64,000 nt of DNA. It comes from Fusarium oxysporum f. sp. lycopersici 4287 (lineage: Eukaryota; Ascomycota; Sordariomycetes; Hypocreales; Nectriaceae). The number at the start of each line of letters is the position of its first letter. Positions within the stretch are counted from its first letter, which is position 1. The stretch spans positions 962,003 through 1,026,002 of the forward strand of contig NC_030987.1 of assembly GCF_000149955.1 (NCBI RefSeq), read 5' to 3'. The translations under genes and the position numbers were made by a program. Shown piece after piece: positions 59,940 to 64,000 of the stretch. The notes beneath the pieces were generated by a model that had not been told where the DNA came from, did not search any database, and was given only the letters and a program-made list of their open reading frames with translations.

Positions 59940-60566
59940 ATGGGCTCCCACGACTCTTTGAACCAGGCTGAGGGTGCCCCCCGGTTCTGGTACCGTGATA
60001 ACTTCTTCCTCACAAACGACAAGTCCTATCTGTGTCCCCAAACTTTCAACAAGTCTCTCGATGACAACTGGTGGAGCAGCCCCTTGCCGCAAGGACAACT
60101 CCAAAGAGTGCTGGATAACTGCTTGACTTTGGCGGTGTACTATACTCCACAGACTGCCGAAGAGATGAAGAGTAAGCCAACTGAAACGCAACCGATCCTT
60201 AATTCTCCCTTTTCTAACAGTGACACAGGGAATGGCATCGCTCAACCCAAAGATGGCTCTCCGCATAAGATGGTCGGTTTCGCTCGTGTGGTGACCGACT
60301 ATGTAACTCTCGCCTATCTCACAGACGTATTTGTCCTCGAGGAATTCCAGCGGCGGGGTTTAGCATCATGGCTGATGAAGGCTCTCAAAGAGATAGTTGA
60401 CGAATGGAAGCACATGCGTGGGCTTCTCCTCATGACACACGACCAAGCCGCAGCTCGGCTGTATCAAAGGGAGTTAGGCGCCCAAGAGTTCGAAAAGGGA
60501 CCATCAGCCGGACTAGTAATGCTCGAAATGGCCGGTCCAGCCGAGAAGCCCACGCCCAAGCATTGA
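59940..60566 (+). CDS. GNAT-family N-acetyltransferase
   Basis: The genomic frame is open throughout (208 codons), but a probable 57-nt intron (60172-60228) would leave 189 residues. The GNAT core is clear. Beta strands include 'KMVGFARVVTDYVTLAYLTDVFV'. Motif A, 'EEFQRRGLASWLMKALKEI', carries the Q/R-x-x-G-x-A acetyl-CoA loop. The last strand/helix is 'RGLLLMTHDQAAARLYQREL'. The acceptor substrate cannot be predicted. The putative intron begins GTAAGC, contains CTAAC and ends ACACAG. It joins '…AEEMK' to 'RNGIAQPKDG'. It is a multiple of three and stop-free, so both forms would be translatable. Confidence 0.85.
   Translation: MGSHDSLNQAEGAPRFWYRDNFFLTNDKSYLCPQTFNKSLDDNWWSSPLPQGQLQRVLDNCLTLAVYYTPQTAEEMKSKPTETQPILNSPFSNSDTGNGIAQPKDGSPHKMVGFARVVTDYVTLAYLTDVFVLEEFQRRGLASWLMKALKEIVDEWKHMRGLLLMTHDQAAARLYQRELGAQEFEKGPSAGLVMLEMAGPAEKPTPKH
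60172..60228 (+). other. candidate in-frame 57-nt intron in the GNAT gene
   Basis: It has a good donor (GTAAGC), branch site (TCTAAC) and acceptor (ACACAG). Retention adds 19 residues to a surface loop before the first core strand without a stop or frameshift. Confidence 0.6.
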
Positions 60567-60665
60567 TGTGCTTTTGCTTTTGTGTTTTTGTTATCTAGCG
60601 ATGCATTTACTCAGAACTCTCTTGCTGGGTTATTCATCTTGTGTGTGAGAATTTGCAAAATCTGT

Positions 60666-61845
60666 TTAGCGCTGTGATCCGGACATGGCGGCTCGCATCT
60701 CAATGGCGCGTTTATACGGGGGAGCAATGGGGGGCTGGACGGGATCTAGAGAGACGTAGTCCTCAGGGAGCTGGTATGATGCATCGGAGTCAAAGGCGGA
60801 TAGATCTCCACAAGCAATGAACGGTGCAACCCATCGAGTGCTTCTCTCCGTGTCCTCGGTCGTCTCGTCGTAAACCTCCATTTCCACGACACCTTCATCC
60901 TTTATCGTCGAATCCTGCATGTCAACATCACCCTTCTCCTTGAGCATCTCCTCCAATCGTCCACCAACACCGAGAGGCTCTTCGAGGCTGGCGCGGAAAC
61001 CGGCGGGAGGCTGGAAGTTGATGCACACAATGAAAGCTTCCACACTGCTTGCGCGACTGCTGCGGGGCTTGGCGACGATGACCTTCTCAAAGAATATCTT
61101 AAGTTGCGCGTAGAGAACATCGACGTTTCTTCCGCGGAATATCTTGGCGACGAACTTGCCTCCAGGCTTGAGGACACAGAGGGCTAGGTTCAAGGCGGCG
61201 AAGAGTAGTTGAGACTGGACGTAGATGTCGAGGTCATGAAGACCTGTCACGTCAGGAGCTCCATCGCTCAGAACTAGATCAACCGGGTGCGAGGCCTGGG
61301 TGCCAGCAGTCTTGGGATCATAAGAAGGGTCAAGTGCTGAAAGTAGCAGAGGAACTGTCGCAGGATGTGTGATATCGGCTCGAAGTGTTGTAATACCCGC
61401 AAGTGGTGAAATAGGTTGCAAATCGATCGACACAATCTTGACATCTTCTCTGGGCTTTGTAGTCTCTTGTTGCTCCTCCTGAACCTTCTCAGTTTCCGTC
61501 ATTTGCTCGCTGTCGCTGTCCTTGGGTATTATTCCCAGCATCTGCTGTCGAAACTTGGCTTCCTTATCCTGCCAAGCAGCCCTTCCAAACTTTTCGCCCT
61601 TGATCAGTACGCGGGATAGTACTTGCGACCAACTTCCGGGTGCGGCGCAGAGGTCGACGACTCGAGTGACATCGGCGAACAGGTCGAATTCTGAAGGAGG
61701 ATGTTAGCTACAGAGCATTGCTTGATCTTAACGGCGACCTACCCTCGTCCAATTGGAGAAGTTTAAAGGCACTTCGAGCGCGCCATCCTTGCTCCTTGGC
61801 AAGTCGGTAGTAGGCGTCGCGTTTATCTTTTGAGGACTTTCCCAT
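60666..61845 (-). CDS. TRM7: tRNA 2'-O-ribose methyltransferase Trm7 (FtsJ/RrmJ family)
   Basis: Two exons on the minus strand (61845-61743, 61690-60666) give 375 residues. The FtsJ catalytic tetrad K-D-K-E is complete: Lys28 in '[13 protein letters not shown]', Asp in '[15 protein letters not shown]', Lys in '[11 protein letters not shown]' and Glu in 'SSVEAFIVC'. The SAM-binding motif is '[15 protein letters not shown]'. Trm7 methylates positions 32 and 34 of certain tRNA anticodon loops with partner proteins Trm732 and Rtt10 (yeast knowledge). An insertion of about 50 residues, Glu/Gln/Thr-rich, sits between motif I and '[16 protein letters not shown]', where yeast Trm7 has a short turn. 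The C-terminal 70 residues are also longer than in yeast. Spb1 and MRM2 differ in length or presequence. Confidence 0.92.
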
Positions 61846-62082
61846 TGTGTCGATGTATCTTGGTCTTGATGCTGAGATTGAATTTTTTTTTGGATCTGAA
61901 TTTGGTGCCCCGCGTTGAAGATGGTGGGTTGGTGGGGTGTTCTTAGAAGTACCCCTCCATAAGACGGGATTGGCTTGTGAATTCAGGTCGTTTTGCTATT
62001 CATTTGGATGTCTATGACACACTCCTCAGATAACGCTGTCTAATTAAATACATAATTTTCGTGTCTGAACAAGAGTCTATCG
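61846..62082. other. short spacer TRM7/MON2
   Basis: TRM7 promoter and MON2 3' flank. No features seen. Confidence 0.5.
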
Positions 62083-64000
62083 CTAAAAACCCAATTCATC
62101 TCCTACAACCTCCAAAGCCTCTCTCAAAAGGCTACCAACCTTCTCGTCACCAACTACACCAGATGCTCGTACAATAAGAGGATATAATCTCAACAAATGC
62201 TTTCTCTCATCACTCTCAATATTATCCAATTCTGGAATGGCGCTCTTGTCGCTCTTCAACTCGACCAGCCTCTGTAGAATCCACAATAATTCCCTTCGCT
62301 GGCTTAGGGGTTGGGGCATCTTGCCTCGCAGAGGTTGATCAGCGATGTAAGCCCTCAGTGTCAACGCACACCGAAGAATGAGGAATGGTGCAGCTGTACT
62401 GGCAATGCGGGCGTGAAGAGTAATAGGTGACTCGGCAAACTGGCTATGCCTTGGATCTGGTGATTTGGGTGTTGGGGGTTGGATGACAATTGTTGGCTCA
62501 TCTTTAGCAGCAACCAAACCAAACAGCACTTCACAAGCGACATAAGCCATCTTCACACGCCTGGTCGGCAAAACCGATACTGTTCGCCCTGCACGAGGAG
62601 CATAGAGGGCTGATAAGCCCTTCTCGTGTGTGCCGTTGATGATCGACTCTTCATCTGGCGAGGGGGCATGAATTACTGAAGTCTTGAAAAGGCTTTCGGC
62701 GTAAGCCTTGCGAGCCTTCTCAGAAACAGCTGCGGCTCCAAGTGCGGGAGTAATGAGTTCTCGCAGCTTGTGGAAAGATGCAATGTCGAACTCTTCGTCG
62801 CCTGCGAAGTCGGTACCTGGAGGAGCAACACTACAATCCGCGCTCATGACACCATCAGCAATGGCGACGATCGTGGTCCAGATATTCTGGGCAACTCCGT
62901 TTGGCAGCTCGAGGCTGGTGATCTGCGACAGAGTCGCTTCTAGGATGGTAAGTGCTGTAGATGTAGCTAGCCTCCATGGTTGCGTGGATTTCGTTATCGT
63001 AGGGAAACCGTATTTTAACTCAATGGGTTTGCATAAAGCCTTCAAAGCCTCAGAGAAGGAGTTGCTGCGGTAGATGTCTGAGTCCTTCGAGTGCTCAAGA
63101 ATAAGCTTCTCGAGTGTCTTCATGCTCACCTTTGAAAGCGCAATGTACGTACGTTTAGATCCTGGCTTTGAGAAGTTGGCCTGCATAAAAGGCAAGACCA
63201 GAAAATCCGCAACTTGAGTAATCATGGCCGATGGCGCTCCTTCAACATCTGTTCGAATCATTTGGACAGCTTCGAGAATATGTGCCTGTAAAGGCGTCAC
63301 ATATTCGATATCTTGGACGTAATTGCCAACTGAGGCTTCGTCCAAAGTCTCTCGAAGAAGTGTCAGAATTCTACCAACTCGTTTCACTTCAAGATCTTCC
63401 TGTACAAGTCGATAGATCTCTGTCAAGGCAGATACATATGCAATGAGGCAATTCTGGTTGTCTTCAGCCTTTTCATCAACAGGCTTAGAGGTCGGAACTC
63501 CTCTTGCCCACAGATCCCACGCAATATCGATCGCTGTTTTGCTGAAGACAGAGTTGCCCTCAGTGGTCGTCTGAGACAGAATATGAGCAAGCGCTTTGAA
63601 GGTTGCGGTGTTGATATCAAGGACTTGAAAGTCAAGTAGGGTGGTGAGATGAGAAAGTAACTCTTGCCATAGGTGATCGAATGAGGGGTGGCCAGTAAGA
63701 ATATCAAGGTAATTAGCGAGGAGGCTGGAGATGCCGTTGAGAACAACAACGGCCGTCTCAGTCCACTCAGCCCGGTCACTGTCCTCGGCATCTTCTTCCT
63801 CATCCGACTGTAGAACTTTGATCTCCTGCTCGATCGATGACAAGAGCTTAAAGACAACCGACTTGACACATATCGACCAAGACTCAGGGCTGAGTCGATC
63901 ACCGTAGGCATCAAAGATCCTGAGCAAAGTCTGAATTGCACTGTTGCGAAGCTCAAGTCTGTCATCAGTGGTAACATTGGTCAGTCGCAGCAGAAGCAAC
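62083..64000 (-). CDS. MON2: Mon2, C-terminal part (cut by window edge)
   Basis: About 639 residues are visible on the minus strand, with the frame open to the right edge. The N-terminal Sec7-like/DCB-HUS part lies outside. The visible part is all-helical HEAT-like repeats. It starts 'RLTNVTTDDRLELRNSAIQTLLRIFDAYG', which is characteristic of the C-terminal half of Mon2/SF1-type large Arf-GEF-like scaffolds. It continues past 'PTLITQVADFLVLPFMQ'-like helices to '…LLREALEVVGDELGF'. Mon2 works with Dop1 and a flippase (Neo1) at endosomes and the late Golgi. No intron is evident in this portion. The identification is from overall pattern rather than a catalytic motif. Confidence 0.8.
   Translation of the reverse strand, partial: LLLLRLTNVTTDDRLELRNSAIQTLLRIFDAYGDRLSPESWSICVKSVVFKLLSSIEQEIKVLQSDEEEDAEDSDRAEWTETAVVVLNGISSLLANYLDILTGHPSFDHLWQELLSHLTTLLDFQVLDINTATFKALAHILSQTTTEGNSVFSKTAIDIAWDLWARGVPTSKPVDEKAEDNQNCLIAYVSALTEIYRLVQEDLEVKRVGRILTLLRETLDEASVGNYVQDIEYVTPLQAHILEAVQMIRTDVEGAPSAMITQVADFLVLPFMQANFSKPGSKRTYIALSKVSMKTLEKLILEHSKDSDIYRSNSFSEALKALCKPIELKYGFPTITKSTQPWRLATSTALTILEATLSQITSLELPNGVAQNIWTTIVAIADGVMSADCSVAPPGTDFAGDEEFDIASFHKLRELITPALGAAAVSEKARKAYAESLFKTSVIHAPSPDEESIINGTHEKGLSALYAPRAGRTVSVLPTRRVKMAYVACEVLFGLVAAKDEPTIVIQPPTPKSPDPRHSQFAESPITLHARIASTAAPFLILRCALTLRAYIADQPLRGKMPQPLSQRRELLWILQRLVELKSDKSAIPELDNIESDERKHLLRLYPLIVRASGVVGDEKVGSLLREALEVVGDELGF

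Overview
The window is genomic DNA of a filamentous ascomycete. Short GT-AG introns (about 48-80 nt) with CTNAC-type branch sites, Zn2Cys6 and Clr5-domain genes, and the protein sequences point to Sordariomycetes. Hypocreales, probably Fusarium, is my inference from how the proteins read; a species cannot be named from sequence alone. I see 22 well supported protein-coding genes, one small doubtful gene, and no rRNA, tRNA, CRISPR array or intact transposon.

Layout, left to right. 0.2-5.2 kb: a TMEM70-like mitochondrial membrane protein (+) and an eight-exon Zn2Cys6 transcription factor (-). 5.2-12.4 kb: a gene-poor stretch rich in microsatellites. 12.4-22 kb: the CIA2-type Fe-S assembly factor (+), the U5 snRNP GTPase Snu114 (-) and acetyl-CoA acetyltransferase ERG10 (+). 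22-30 kb: the SIN3 corepressor (-) and the nuclear-fusion protein KAR5 (-). 30-35 kb: a second gene-poor stretch with one tiny Cys-rich ORF. 35-46 kb: an SREBP-like bHLH factor (+), an ICP55-type aminopeptidase (-), DBF4 (+) and a phenylalanine ammonia-lyase-like enzyme (+). 46-54 kb: ATG12 (+), ketopantoate hydroxymethyltransferase (-), the E2 enzyme UBC8 (+), the splicing factor SAF4/CWC16 (-) and a SIRT5-like sirtuin (-). 54-64 kb: an unrecognised repeat protein (+), a Clr5-domain protein (+), a GPI-anchored wall protein (+), a GNAT acetyltransferase (+), TRM7 (-) and the C-terminal part of MON2 (-), which runs off the right edge.

These are mostly housekeeping genes in mixed orientation. 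It is not an operon, a secondary-metabolite cluster or a defence island. Loose functional themes are splicing (Snu114, SAF4), sterol and acyl metabolism (ERG10 and the SREBP-like bHLH) and protein turnover (ATG12, UBC8).

The most striking observation is in UBC8. Its E2 protein can be read intact only if one start-like Met codon is assembled from three exons, the middle one being a single nucleotide (T at 49902) between two canonical introns. The same transcript also has an 8-nt exon. Other points of interest are a three-codon upstream ORF ending 2 nt before the bHLH start codon, a frame break inside that bHLH gene, a 57-nt stop-free intron in the GNAT gene, two introns of about 500 nt (SNU114, SIN3) in a genome of very short introns, and an unassigned four-repeat beta protein. 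All splice sites are hand-called from sequence without transcript evidence.
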